Below, in pieces: positions 19,019 to 27,457 of a DNA stretch of 64,000 nucleotides (position 1 is the stretch's first letter; the number at the start of each line of letters is the position of its first letter). Both the position numbers and the translations under genes were made by a program. The DNA is from Pleomorphomonas carboxyditropha (GTDB lineage: Bacteria; Pseudomonadota; Alphaproteobacteria; Rhizobiales; Pleomorphomonadaceae), in the NCBI RefSeq assembly GCF_002770725.1, contig NZ_NQVN01000002.1:88622-152621 (forward strand), read 5' to 3'. The notes under the pieces were generated by a model. That model was not told the DNA's origin. It saw only the letters and a program-made list of their open reading frames with translations, and did no database searches.

Positions 19019-19189
19019 TCAGCGCGTCGTGCCGGCGGGAACATGGTCCATCGGGTAGCTGGCGCTGGCCTTGATCGACGCAGCCGCATCGGTGGGGGCA
19101 TTGGGATCGTCCTGCTCGATGATGTACCACTTCGCGCCGGCGGCATTGGCGGCCGGTAGGACCTTCGTCCACGGCATAATCCCGGCGGC
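19019..19189 (-). pseudogene. Remnant (C-terminus) of a sugar phosphate isomerase/epimerase
   Basis: On the minus strand the frame ending at the TGA at 19019-19021 reads GIMPWTKVLPAANAAGAKWY, then IIEQDDPNAPTDAAASIKAS and an ordinary C-terminus. This is the typical last part of TIM-barrel sugar phosphate isomerase/epimerases, which often end WYIVEQD plus a short helix. Nothing before residue GIMPW matches the family, so only about 55 codons remain. The sequence directly upstream switches frame and content to a transposase-like fragment. It is clearly not a working gene. The identity of the parent is inferred from the motif. Confidence 0.6.
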
Positions 19190-19190
19190 T

Positions 19191-19304
19191 ATAGTGCGAG
19201 GCGGGCAGCGCCCGGCCGGTCAGATGGCTGGCAAGATGCGACAGGTTCACCGTGCGCGACTGCGCAAGGCCGGTGATCAAAGCCGCGAGGCTCGATAGAC
19301 GGCT
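19191..19304 (-). mobile_element. IS4-type transposase N-terminal remnant
   Basis: The minus strand encodes SLAALITGLAQSRTVNLSHL followed by ASHLTGRALPASHY, resembling the conserved N-terminal region of one branch of IS4-family transposases, where it precedes an arginine/leucine-rich RRLQRFF segment. Here that segment is missing. The frame runs into an unrelated sequence at about 19190, where an isomerase remnant begins in another frame. Only about 38 codons remain and no DDE catalytic core is present. The call rests on recalled family pattern. Confidence 0.5.
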
Positions 19305-19318
19305 CTTGCTCGAACCAA

Positions 19319-19711
19319 TCACTTCCGCTGCTGTTTAGCCTCTCTGTCGTATAATGCCTGGTGGGCTTCAATGTCGCTTATGTGCCCCAGCACCCACATC
19401 GAGAGTTGCATAAGGGGTATAGCGAGTGATTGGCCGCGCTCAGTAAGACCATACTCGACCTGGGGCGGCACGGTTGGAAAGACTTGGCGTGTCACCATGC
19501 CGTCGCGTTCCAGAGACCTCAGCGTACGAGTGAGCATTTGCTGAGAAATTCCACCGATCAGGCGCTTCAATTCGTTGAAACGTCGCGGCTGCCCGCTGAG
19601 CATCGTAATGGCGAGAATAGTCCATTTGTCTCCCAGGCGGCCGAAGATGGCGTTGACTTTCCGACAGTCGGCGTTGGTACCGGGCTGGTCTGGGGGCGTA
19701 GGCATATCCAT
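19319..19711 (-). CDS. HxlR family transcriptional regulator
   Basis: 130 residues, usual for HxlR winged-helix regulators. The N-terminal Cys (DCRKV) precedes the conserved IFGRLGDKWTILAITMLSGQPRRFNELKR. The helix-turn-helix region GGISQQMLTRTLRSLERDGMVTR and PPQVEYGLTERGQSLAIPL follow. HxlR proteins often sense electrophiles or redox state and control a neighbouring oxidoreductase. The SDR gene is divergent 93 bases away, the standard arrangement for this family. The stop codon borders the transposase remnant. Confidence 0.92.
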   Translation of the reverse strand: MDMPTPPDQPGTNADCRKVNAIFGRLGDKWTILAITMLSGQPRRFNELKRLIGGISQQMLTRTLRSLERDGMVTRQVFPTVPPQVEYGLTERGQSLAIPLMQLSMWVLGHISDIEAHQALYDREAKQQRK

Positions 19712-19804
19712 GTGACTAGGCCTCTAAAATATGCGTTCTTGCAGTAAAGGCAGTCAGTAAACCATATCTGGTCAGCAAAACATACCGCCCTCCAGGAGTA
19801 GGTT

Positions 19805-20530
19805 ATGGCTGACAAGAAGACGATTGCCATTTTTGGTGCCGGGTCCGGGCTTGGTGCCTCGCTTGCCACGCGGTTCGGACGGGAAGGATATGCGGTAGCG
19901 CTCGTTGCACGTCGTGCCAATCCGCTCGACCAGAGCGTCGCCGAACTCGCGCGTACAGGCATCGAGGCCGCCGCTTTCCCGGCCGATCTTACCAATCTCG
20001 ACGGCATTCCTGCGCTCGTGCGCTCCATTGAACAACGCTTCGGTTCCATCGATGTCGCTATTTATGCGGCCCTCCCGTCCAACGTCGGGTTCGTGCCTGC
20101 CGTGGATCTTGATGCGGCAACTCTTCGGTCCATGGCTAGCGTTTTTACATTCGCGCCCGTCGAGGTCGCGCACTCTGTGCTGCCCGGCCAGTTGGCACGC
20201 GGTGATGGCGCGATCGTCATCGTCGGCGGACTGAGCGCGTTGGTTACGATGCCTGGGCTGAGTGGGGTTGGTCCGTTGATGGCGGCCGCACGTAATTATG
20301 CTCTTACACTCAATGCTGAGGTGGCACGGCAGGGCATCTACGCTGGAACCGTGAATATCGGTGCAATGATCGATCGTTCCGCAGGCCTTCGCGCGGCGAC
20401 CGCTGGAGGCAAGGAACTGGACCCGAGTTTTCCGGTGGTCGATCCCGACGACATCGCCGAAGAAATATGGGTCTTGATCAACAAACGCGATAGGGCTGAA
20501 CTCATCCTGCCGCCACTACCTCAGTCCTGA
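19805..20530 (+). CDS. SDR family oxidoreductase lacking the usual catalytic Tyr-Lys
   Basis: 241 residues. The Rossmann nucleotide-binding start TIAIFGAGSGLGASLATRFG (6-25) and VALVARRANPLDQSV are clear, and DVAIYAALPSNVGF stands where classical enzymes have NNAG. The catalytic YxxxK normally found near residue 150 is replaced by a region reading GPLMAAARNYALTLNAEVAR, with no such motif. Other divergent SDR proteins paired with HxlR regulators share this trait (family knowledge), so the reaction may differ or the protein may be a binding partner. It has an aggag ribosome-binding site. It is divergent from the HxlR gene and probably its target. Confidence 0.85.
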   Translation: MADKKTIAIFGAGSGLGASLATRFGREGYAVALVARRANPLDQSVAELARTGIEAAAFPADLTNLDGIPALVRSIEQRFGSIDVAIYAALPSNVGFVPAVDLDAATLRSMASVFTFAPVEVAHSVLPGQLARGDGAIVIVGGLSALVTMPGLSGVGPLMAAARNYALTLNAEVARQGIYAGTVNIGAMIDRSAGLRAATAGGKELDPSFPVVDPDDIAEEIWVLINKRDRAELILPPLPQS

Positions 20531-20665
20531 TGGAAGAATGTAGCTGCTCCCTTCAAGATGATGAAACGTAGCCCATGCCGCATGGTCACGAGCATTTGGC
20601 ATTCCGGTCGATCGCCATCGAGGCCGCATGGAACGGGCTCGGAAACGGAAAACGGAGATTTGAAA

Positions 20666-20838
20666 ATGGCGACCATCGGCACCTTCAAGAAGACCGGCTC
20701 GAACGAATTCACCGGCGACATCGCCCCCCTCAGCGTCCAGGCCAAGGGCGTGCGCATCGTCCCCGACACCCGCGCCACCGGCGAGAACGCCCCCAACCAC
20801 CGCATCATGGTCGGCCGCGCCGCCTTCGGCGCCGCCAC
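20666..20838 (+). pseudogene. Truncated DUF736 gene
   Basis: From ATG at 20666 the frame reads MATIGTFKKTGSNEFTGDIA and continues with SVQAKGVRIVPDTRATGENA and HRIMVGRAAFGAA. This is the strongly conserved first half of DUF736 proteins, found on rhizobial plasmids and integrative elements. Normal members have about 100-110 residues and continue GAAW..., but here the match stops after about 58 codons. The frame then runs through unrelated sequence to a stop at 20924-20926, across the end of the convergent ATPase gene. It is a broken gene and a trace of a lost mobile element. Confidence 0.8.
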
Positions 20839-20864
20839 TGCGGTGCCCCCACTGATGGCTTTGT

Positions 20865-21932
20865 TCAGTGCAGCCGCTTGCCGCTCGCCAGATCGAACAA
20901 ATGTACCTTATTCGCATCGATCCTGAGTGGGACAGGCTGGCCAACCGATACCGAGGGGCGATCCCTGACAGCAGCAATGATCGATTGAGAGCCCACCTGC
21001 AATTGCAGATGCGTGTCGGAGCCCGTTGGCTCAACGATGTTTACTCTGGCCTGGACCCCGTCCGGGCCGACGGCGATATGCTCTGGTCGGATTCCAAGGC
21101 GAACCGACTGTCCGAGATAAGCGCGGGCGCTCTCCGGTAGTGGCCAGTGCACACCCTCTTCCGTTTGCAGCTCCGCCGTTCCGCCCCGTTCCACGACAAG
21201 ACCGTCGATAAAATTCATCGACGGCGAGCCAATGAACCCGGCGACGAAACTGTTGGCAGGCTCATCGTAAATTTGGAGCGGGGGACCGACCTGTTCGATA
21301 CCGCCACCGTGCATCACCACGATGCGATCGGCCATGGTCATCGCTTCCATCTGGTCATGAGTTACATAGACCATGGTGGTGCCTAGTCGCTGATGCAGCG
21401 TCTTGATTTCCGTGCGCATCTGCACGCGCAATTTGGCATCGAGATTGGAGAGCGGCTCATCGAACAGGAAGACTGCCGGATTGCGTACGATCGCGCGCCC
21501 CATTGCCACGCGCTGGCGCTGTCCGCCGGACAATTGCCGTGGGTAGCGATCGAGAAGCGCGGTGAGATCGAGAATGCCGGCGGCGTCATCGACCTTTTGT
21601 TCGATCTCCTGCCTGCTGCGACGCGCAAGCTTGAGCGAAAAGGCCATATTGTCGCGAACGGTCATATGCGGATAGAGCGCATAGGTTTGGAAGACCATGG
21701 CGATGTCGCGCTCATTGGGCTCAAGATCGTTGACGACACGGTCGCCGATTTCGATTTCGCCGTCGCTTATGCTTTCCAGCCCGGCGATCATCCGAAGCAA
21801 AGTGGATTTGCCGCAGCCCGACGGGCCGACGAGCACTACGAACTCTCCGTCCTGTGCGGCAACGGATACGCCATGCAGTACCTCAAGCGCGCCATAACGC
21901 TTGATGACGTTGCGGATCGTCAGTTTCGCCAT
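20865..21932 (-). CDS. Sugar ABC transporter ATP-binding protein, UgpC/MalK type
   Basis: 355 residues from ATG at 21932 ([14 protein letters not shown], the family N-terminus); an upstream in-frame start would add 18 residues. Walker [10 protein letters not shown], signature [15 protein letters not shown], Walker [13 protein letters not shown] and a C-terminal TOBE region are present. It is the last gene of the six-gene fucosidase/importer operon, 31 bases after the MalG-type permease. Its 3' end borders the DUF736 fragment, so the operon end sits at a rearrangement point. Confidence 0.93.
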   Translation of the reverse strand: MAKLTIRNVIKRYGALEVLHGVSVAAQDGEFVVLVGPSGCGKSTLLRMIAGLESISDGEIEIGDRVVNDLEPNERDIAMVFQTYALYPHMTVRDNMAFSLKLARRSRQEIEQKVDDAAGILDLTALLDRYPRQLSGGQRQRVAMGRAIVRNPAVFLFDEPLSNLDAKLRVQMRTEIKTLHQRLGTTMVYVTHDQMEAMTMADRIVVMHGGGIEQVGPPLQIYDEPANSFVAGFIGSPSMNFIDGLVVERGGTAELQTEEGVHWPLPESARAYLGQSVRLGIRPEHIAVGPDGVQARVNIVEPTGSDTHLQLQVGSQSIIAAVRDRPSVSVGQPVPLRIDANKVHLFDLASGKRLH

Positions 21933-21963
21933 GTCCCAGCTCCCGAGAGTGTTTGCAAGGTGC

Positions 21964-22818
21964 CTAGCGCCCGCCCATGCCCGCATTGAGAGCGATGCTG
22001 TTGTAGATGAGCTTCTGGAGGATGATCGCGAGGAAAATCCCGGGAAGCATGGAAAGGGTCGCGCCCGCCATCAAATAGTTCCACTGCGTGCCCTGCTGGG
22101 TCTGGAACATGGTGAGCCCCACCGGCAGCGTTGCATTGTCGGCGCCGGTCATCACGATCAATGGCCAGAGAAAGTTGTTCCACTGCCCCATGAAGGTGAA
22201 CAGCGACAAAAGCCCGATGGCCGGCATCGACAGCGGCACGATGATGCCGATTAGGATGCGTAGCCGTGAGGCACCATCGATCCTCGCGGCCTCCTCCAGT
22301 TCCATGGGAATGGAGAGGAAGAATTGCCGCATCAGGAAAGCGCCGAAGGTGCCGAACGAGATCGGCAGGATAACCCCTGGAAAGGTATTGACCATGCCCA
22401 GTCTGTTGATGATCAGAAACAGCGGGATAATCAGCATCAGCGGCGGCACCATGAGTGTGCCGATATATCCGAGCAACAGCGTCTCGCGCCCTTTGAATTT
22501 CAGCCGCGCGAAGGCATAGCCGGAAAGACATGAAACCACGACGGTGATCGCCGTAACGCAGACGGCGATGATGGCGCTGTTGAGGAAGAACCGGCCGAAG
22601 GGCAATCTGGTCCAGGCGGCTACAAAATTGCCCCATTCGAAAACCTTCGGCAGGATGCGCACCGGTATCGCCATCACCTCGGCGTTGGAGCGCACGGCGT
22701 TGGAAACCATCCAGAAGAACGGGAACAAGAAGGCAACCGCGACGATGGCCAATGCGGCATGATTGATAACGTCGAGCACCAGTCTTCGGCGTGCCTTGGC
22801 CTTGGACTTAGTTGTCAT
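21964..22818 (-). CDS. Carbohydrate ABC transporter permease, MalG type
   Basis: 284 residues with about six membrane segments ([25 protein letters not shown] first). The permease loop that contacts the ATPase reads [30 protein letters not shown] (conserved EAA motif). The C-terminus [12 protein letters not shown] resembles the usual TAGAVKG-type end. It overlaps the partner permease gene by 11 bases. It forms the channel of the importer with the protein at 22808-23740. Confidence 0.93.
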   Translation of the reverse strand: MTTKSKAKARRRLVLDVINHAALAIVAVAFLFPFFWMVSNAVRSNAEVMAIPVRILPKVFEWGNFVAAWTRLPFGRFFLNSAIIAVCVTAITVVVSCLSGYAFARLKFKGRETLLLGYIGTLMVPPLMLIIPLFLIINRLGMVNTFPGVILPISFGTFGAFLMRQFFLSIPMELEEAARIDGASRLRILIGIIVPLSMPAIGLLSLFTFMGQWNNFLWPLIVMTGADNATLPVGLTMFQTQQGTQWNYLMAGATLSMLPGIFLAIILQKLIYNSIALNAGMGGR

Positions 22819-23740
22819 AATGCACCCATTTACGCTGGAACCAGAATTGCAGCGCCGTCAGTGCCATGATCAACGCGAACATGACCCAGGCGATGGCCGA
22901 AGCGTAGCCCATCTGGAAATTCTGGAAGCCTCGCTGATAGATGGCATAGCCGAGCGTTGCGGTTGCCGAGCCTGGCCCACCCTTGGTCATGACGAAGATC
23001 TGGTCGAAGACCTGCAGCGAGGTGATCGCCGTCATGACCGTGCCGAAGAACAGCGTCGGCGAGATCAAGGGCAGACGGATTTTCCAGAAGCGATCCCAGG
23101 CTGTGGCGCCGTCGATCCGCGCGGCCTCCAGGTAGCTTGCCGGCACCATGTCGAGTGCGGCGTTGAACAGCACCGTATTGTACCCGACGCCGGCCCAGAT
23201 CGAGGTGAGGATCACCGCCTGCATGGCCAGGGTTTGGCTGTTGAGCACGCCCGAAAACGGCAGCGAGAGCCGCTCCATAAGACTGTCGAAAAGGCCGCCG
23301 CTGGTGAAGATCAGCATCCAGACGATCGCAACCGCGATGAGCGGCGTGAAGGTGGGAAGAAAGAAGATCCCCCGGAACCATCGCTGCCCGAACTTCAGGC
23401 TGGAGATCCATGTCGCCAGTCCAAGCGATACGACGATGTTGAGGATCAGATATTCTACCGTGAAGAACACGGTATTGCGCAGGACCGTCCAGAATTGCGG
23501 ATCGGCCGTAAACAGGCGGGTATAATTGGCAAAGCCGACGAAATGCGGCGTACCGAGCAACTGCCAGTCGGTGAAGCTCAGTGCGATCGAAGCAAAGATT
23601 GGCAGGACGAGAAACAACAGAATGCCGATCAGGCCCGGCAGCAGGAAGAAGAATGCCGTTCGTCCTTCCCCGGCCCGAAACCATCTTCTCGGGCGCGTTT
23701 TTGATTGCGTGATTGCACTGCGGTGTTTGTCCAGCATCAT
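22808..23740 (-). CDS. Carbohydrate ABC transporter permease, MalF/UgpA type
   Basis: 310 residues from the first of two adjacent ATG codons at 23740, with aaggag 6 bases upstream. The longer open frame further upstream is the out-of-frame shadow of the binding-protein gene. Membrane helices begin with TAFFFLLPGLIGILLFLVLP, and the EAA loop is [25 protein letters not shown]. It pairs with the MalG-type permease. The 74-base gap after the binding-protein gene contains a stable hairpin. Confidence 0.93.
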   Translation of the reverse strand: MMLDKHRSAITQSKTRPRRWFRAGEGRTAFFFLLPGLIGILLFLVLPIFASIALSFTDWQLLGTPHFVGFANYTRLFTADPQFWTVLRNTVFFTVEYLILNIVVSLGLATWISSLKFGQRWFRGIFFLPTFTPLIAVAIVWMLIFTSGGLFDSLMERLSLPFSGVLNSQTLAMQAVILTSIWAGVGYNTVLFNAALDMVPASYLEAARIDGATAWDRFWKIRLPLISPTLFFGTVMTAITSLQVFDQIFVMTKGGPGSATATLGYAIYQRGFQNFQMGYASAIAWVMFALIMALTALQFWFQRKWVHYDN

Positions 23741-23783
23741 AGGCCTCTCCTTTCCGGCAGGGCCGTGTCGGCCAGGCCGGCGC

Positions 23784-23806
23784 ACCCGGCCGAAGACCGG
23801 CCGGGT
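23784..23806. other. Intercistronic hairpin after the binding-protein gene
   Basis: A perfect 9-base-pair stem, acccggccg (23784-23792) with cggccgggt (23798-23806), and a 5-base loop. It lies just after the binding-protein stop on the minus strand and before the permease start. Same position and probable role as the stems at 11254, 15649 and 33642. Confidence 0.65.
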
Positions 23807-23814
23807 ACCGAGGG

Positions 23815-25029
23815 TTAGGGAAGCTGGTTCTGAATGTCGGCGAGCACCGCCTTGGGTTCCGTGTCTCCCGTCAACGCCACGGGTACATATTGCATCACAA
23901 GATTCTCGAACTGGTTCCATTTCTCGTTGATGCGGAAGGGGGTTGTGTGGGCGAACATGTATTGCAGGGTATCGCGGGTGCCGCTGACGCTCTTGGCGGC
24001 GACGTCGTACCAGTAGGTCTGCTCGGCAAGCCGTGCCGGCAGAGCACGGCCGGCTGAGCCGAGGATTTCTGCGGCCTTCGGACCGGTCAGCACCTGCAAT
24101 GCCTTGAAGGCGGCATCCTTGTGCTGGCTGGTTGCGGAAATACCCCAGCCCGAACCGGCGGTGATGAAACGCGATCGATCGTTTCCGCGTGGCAACGGCG
24201 CGGTGCCGATCTCGAAGTCGGCATTGGCCTGGGCCGTGAGCAATGTCCAGGGACCGTCGATATACATGGCCACATTGCCCGAGGCAAAACGACCGCTGGC
24301 CGCAGACGCGTCGGCAGCGGACGCAAAAACGGGCGAGAGCTTGTCCTTGGCGGTCAGGTCGACATATTTGCCGAACGCCTCGACAAAGCCCGGATTGGTC
24401 AGGTCGAACTGGTTGTCCGCGTTGAAATATTCGGCACCCAGAGCGATGGGGCCGGCGATGAAGTCGAAGGCCTGCGTCCCGTAGCCGTAAGTCCCGTCTT
24501 TGGTCAGCGCCTTGGCCGCAGCCTTGAAATCGTCGAACGTCCAGTCCTTGGCCGGCTCCTTCAATCCGGCCGCTGCAAACTTGTCCCGGTTGTAGAACAC
24601 CATCCACGGACCGACGTCGTAGGGCAGCGCATAGAGCCTGCCATCATAGGAAAGTCCGGCCATGATCGAGGTCTCGAAATCTGCAACCTCCACTCCGCCG
24701 TCTTTCACATAGTCGTCCAGCGGCTCAAGCAGCGAATAGAAGTTCGGCATGCGCATGGACTGCATCGAGATGATGTCGGCAACTTGCCCCGATGCTGCCA
24801 GAACCGGCAGGCGCGTCCAGTAATCCGTCCAGCCCGAGAGCTGCAGTTCGACCTTGATGTCCGGGTATTGCCGCGTGACGAGATCGGCCAGTTGCTGCCA
24901 GAGCTGCGTATCGTTCGGCGCACCCCACATTTGCCATGTGATGGTGACGGTCGAGTCCTGTGCTTGCGCGCCGATGCCCAGCAGGGAACTGGCAGCAAGG
25001 GCCGCAGCGAAGATCGATGAACGTTTCAT
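23815..25029 (-). CDS. Carbohydrate ABC transporter substrate-binding protein (family 1)
   Basis: 404 residues from ATG at 25029, with a ggagga ribosome-binding site upstream. The signal peptide MKRSSIFAAALAASSLLGIGAQAQ is cut after AQA or AQAQ. The mature chain STVTITWQMWGAPNDTQLWQ has the family-1 pattern, and the interior YALPYDVGPWMVFYNRDKF is typical of sugar-binding members. In the same operon are an alpha-L-fucosidase and two permeases, so a fucosylated oligosaccharide or fucoside is the likely ligand (inference). Confidence 0.92.
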   Translation of the reverse strand: MKRSSIFAAALAASSLLGIGAQAQDSTVTITWQMWGAPNDTQLWQQLADLVTRQYPDIKVELQLSGWTDYWTRLPVLAASGQVADIISMQSMRMPNFYSLLEPLDDYVKDGGVEVADFETSIMAGLSYDGRLYALPYDVGPWMVFYNRDKFAAAGLKEPAKDWTFDDFKAAAKALTKDGTYGYGTQAFDFIAGPIALGAEYFNADNQFDLTNPGFVEAFGKYVDLTAKDKLSPVFASAADASAASGRFASGNVAMYIDGPWTLLTAQANADFEIGTAPLPRGNDRSRFITAGSGWGISATSQHKDAAFKALQVLTGPKAAEILGSAGRALPARLAEQTYWYDVAAKSVSGTRDTLQYMFAHTTPFRINEKWNQFENLVMQYVPVALTGDTEPKAVLADIQNQLP

Positions 25030-25113
25030 GCTGGTTCCTCCTCTTTGACGACGGTTGCGGTGACGGTCTTCAGAGCCCGGGTCTCTCCCTTCCGGTTCGA
25101 CCAAGCAGTTCTT

Positions 25114-25902
25114 TCAGGCTGCGATCAGATCCTCCAAGTCGGCGATCATTCTGATCAGTTCCGCTCTCTGGCGTTGCCAGGCGTCGGGATCGTGTCCCGG
25201 CTCCAGGATAGCGGTCATCCGCTGAAGGAAATCGGGCGGCAGCCGCTCGAGCTCGGCCGCCATGGGCAAGTTCCAGCCATCGCCCGGATAGTAGGTCCGG
25301 TTGAAGGCAAAGACGGTCTGCAAAATGGCGTTGACCAGTTTCCCCGTAAGCCCGACCAGAAAGACGAGGTCACGGCGAACGACCTTGCTCTCGTAATGGT
25401 AGTCCTTGGCCCAGTAGCGTAGAATGTCCATATGCTGTTGCAGGATCGAGGCTCTGAGCGCCTCGGGATATTGTGCAAGCTGTTGTTTCCATCCGGCCAG
25501 CAAACCGCGTGGATCAACGATGATCCGCTGGCTGGCGAGATCTGTCGGCAAGTGATACCCCCAGATCGTCCACTCGAAATTTCTCGGCACGGCAACACCG
25601 GCCAGCCAGGCGTCGAGATCGCGGCGCACCCCGGCGTAGCGGCGCATCCAGACCCCTTCCATCCGGATTCCCTTGACCTGCCAGTCGCGCATGGCTTCCT
25701 CGAACCGCTTCCACGAACCTGTGCGCCTGAGCTCCGGCCCGCGATAGGCATCGGCATAGACCCGGAAGTCGAAATCCGATTGCGCATCCGACCATCCCTT
25801 GCCGCGCGAGCCAGCCAACGCGACGGCGCCATCGCCGTCTTCGGCCAGGTCGGCGATCAACGGTGTCATCGTTGCAACGAGTTCGGCTTCGCGGCTCATC
25901 AT
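25114..25902 (-). CDS. Nucleotidyltransferase-fold protein (DUF4037-like)
   Basis: 262 residues. The N-terminal part has the minimal nucleotidyltransferase pattern: VALAGSRGKGWSDAQSDFDFRVY, with the glycine-serine loop and two Asp residues of the DxD metal site at about 40-43. The remainder is helical with many Trp/Tyr and resembles DUF4037-type proteins, sometimes grouped with aminoglycoside nucleotidyltransferases. It lies between the fucosidase and the binding-protein gene in a sugar-uptake operon, 31 bases after the fucosidase stop. A role in nucleotidyl transfer to a sugar or in regulation is possible, but no function is established. Confidence 0.7.
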   Translation of the reverse strand: MMSREAELVATMTPLIADLAEDGDGAVALAGSRGKGWSDAQSDFDFRVYADAYRGPELRRTGSWKRFEEAMRDWQVKGIRMEGVWMRRYAGVRRDLDAWLAGVAVPRNFEWTIWGYHLPTDLASQRIIVDPRGLLAGWKQQLAQYPEALRASILQQHMDILRYWAKDYHYESKVVRRDLVFLVGLTGKLVNAILQTVFAFNRTYYPGDGWNLPMAAELERLPPDFLQRMTAILEPGHDPDAWQRQRAELIRMIADLEDLIAA

Positions 25903-25933
25903 AATGGCACCGCAGACCCGTGCCGAAGCACGC

Positions 25934-27256
25934 TTAATCCTTGAGGATCAGTTCGATCACCGGCACCACGACATCGGGCTTGATGACCGGCAACTCGAGG
26001 CTCAGCATGTCTTCTCCGACGGCAACGCCGATATTGGAATCGACTTCGGCATCCGGATCGAGCCAATGGATTTCGCTGGCGTCATGCAGGAATTGCGCAT
26101 ACCTGACCTTGCGTCCCAAGCCTTCGATATGAATGTGCCGGAACGGCCAAGTCTGGACATGCAGATAGAGCCGGTTGCCCTTCTGGGTGAAACGGCAACC
26201 ATTCGGCGCCTTGTATATCGACGGCCCGGCCCCGTAGATCGCGCGTCCGTTGAGACGCATCCATTCGCCATAGACGTCGAGCGCCTTGATGACGCGGGCG
26301 TCGAACGTGCCGCGTCCGGTGGGGCCGACATTCATCAACAAATTGCCGCCGAGCGAGACCGTATCGATCAGGATGTTGAGAAGCTGACCCGCATCCTTCC
26401 AACTCGTCTCGTCGCGATGATAGCCCCAGGAGCCGCTGAAGGTGTGGCAGGCTTCCCAGCGCACCGGCAGCCCGGCGACGGTCGGCGCGATACGCGGCGT
26501 ATATTGTTCCGGCGTCACGAGATCGGGCAGATGGTTTTCGTCGCGCGGCAGGTCGAGGCGGTCGCCGACGATGATGTCGGGCTGCAACTCCCGCACCAGC
26601 TTGATCAGGCTCTCGCTCTCCCAGTCGGCACGCCCCTTGCCGGGGAATCCCTTGTAGTCGCGGCAGGGATAGCTGAAGTCGAACCAGATCACGTCGATTT
26701 TGCCAAATTCCGTCAAAAGCTCCGTCACCTGATCGCGCATGTATTTGGCATAGCGGGTCATGTCGCGGCCCTGATTGAGCTTGGCCGCATCGGGATGGTT
26801 GCGTAGCGGGTGATGCCCATCGATCGGGAAATCGGGATGATGCCAGTCGAGCAGCGAGTAATAGAAGCCGACCTTGAGCCCTTCGGCCCGCAGAGCTTCG
26901 ACATAGGGGCCGATAAGGTCCTTGCCGTAGGGCGTATTGGTCACTTTGTAGTCGGTGACCTTGCTGTCCCACAAACAGAAGCCTTCATGGTGCTTGGCGG
27001 TCAGCACCACATACTTCATGCCGGCTGCGCGGGCGCGGCGCGCCCATTCGCGAGCGTCGTAGAGATCTGGATCGAAGTTGTCGAAATATTTCTGATAAGC
27101 CTCGGTGGTGAACTCTTCGCGGCTCTTCAGCCATTCGTGCCGAGCGCCGAGCGTATAAAGCCCGAAATGGATGAACATGCCGAACCGATCGTGCGCAAAC
27201 CACGCCTTGCCATCGGTCGCATCAGGACCTCCTCTGACCGTTCCCACGTTGCTCAC
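25934..27256 (-). CDS. Alpha-L-fucosidase, GH29, cytoplasmic
   Basis: 440 residues from GTG at 27256, preceded by gggagga at a good distance. A longer frame begins 72 bases earlier but would include the LacI-type operator at 27282-27297 in coding sequence, so it is rejected. Family features are RFGMFIHFGLYTLGARHEW, MKYVVLTAKHHEGFCLWDS, and WFDFSYP, where Asp193 stands at the nucleophile position of GH29. There is no signal peptide, so hydrolysis happens after import. GH29 enzymes release alpha-L-fucose from glycans. It is the first gene of the operon. An acid-base residue cannot be assigned with certainty by eye. Confidence 0.9.
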   Translation of the reverse strand: MSNVGTVRGGPDATDGKAWFAHDRFGMFIHFGLYTLGARHEWLKSREEFTTEAYQKYFDNFDPDLYDAREWARRARAAGMKYVVLTAKHHEGFCLWDSKVTDYKVTNTPYGKDLIGPYVEALRAEGLKVGFYYSLLDWHHPDFPIDGHHPLRNHPDAAKLNQGRDMTRYAKYMRDQVTELLTEFGKIDVIWFDFSYPCRDYKGFPGKGRADWESESLIKLVRELQPDIIVGDRLDLPRDENHLPDLVTPEQYTPRIAPTVAGLPVRWEACHTFSGSWGYHRDETSWKDAGQLLNILIDTVSLGGNLLMNVGPTGRGTFDARVIKALDVYGEWMRLNGRAIYGAGPSIYKAPNGCRFTQKGNRLYLHVQTWPFRHIHIEGLGRKVRYAQFLHDASEIHWLDPDAEVDSNIGVAVGEDMLSLELPVIKPDVVVPVIELILKD

Positions 27257-27281
27257 AATATCCTCCCAGATATTTTGCTCA

Positions 27282-27297
27282 ATCGAACCGGTTCGAT
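27282..27297. promoter_or_regulatory. LacI-type operator, perfect palindrome
   Basis: ATCGAACCGGTTCGAT is a 16-base perfect palindrome with central CG, the form preferred by LacI-family repressors. It lies 26 bases upstream of the fucosidase GTG start and about 160 bases upstream of the divergent LacI gene. A partial copy (gcggttcga, 27442-27450) lies just before the LacI start, and another (ccggttcga, 25092-25100) before the binding-protein gene. It is the likely target of the regulator at 27458-28465. Confidence 0.7.
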
Positions 27298-27457
27298 AAT
27301 CCGTAGATCCTTTCATTGCGGATGTCAAGCATGCTGTTGAAAACTTCAGCCATTGTATTGTGTGAATTCATATAGATGTTAGTTCTATGGTAGAAGCTTT
27401 AGGGAATGCGCCTTTCGTCGGGAAGGCTTGAAATTATAGAAGCGGTTCGAAGGACTG

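Noticed and set aside
20530-20930. An intact integrative element suggested by the DUF736 fragment
   Set aside because: No integrase, relaxase, conjugation genes or attachment-site repeats were seen in the window. Only a truncated gene remains.
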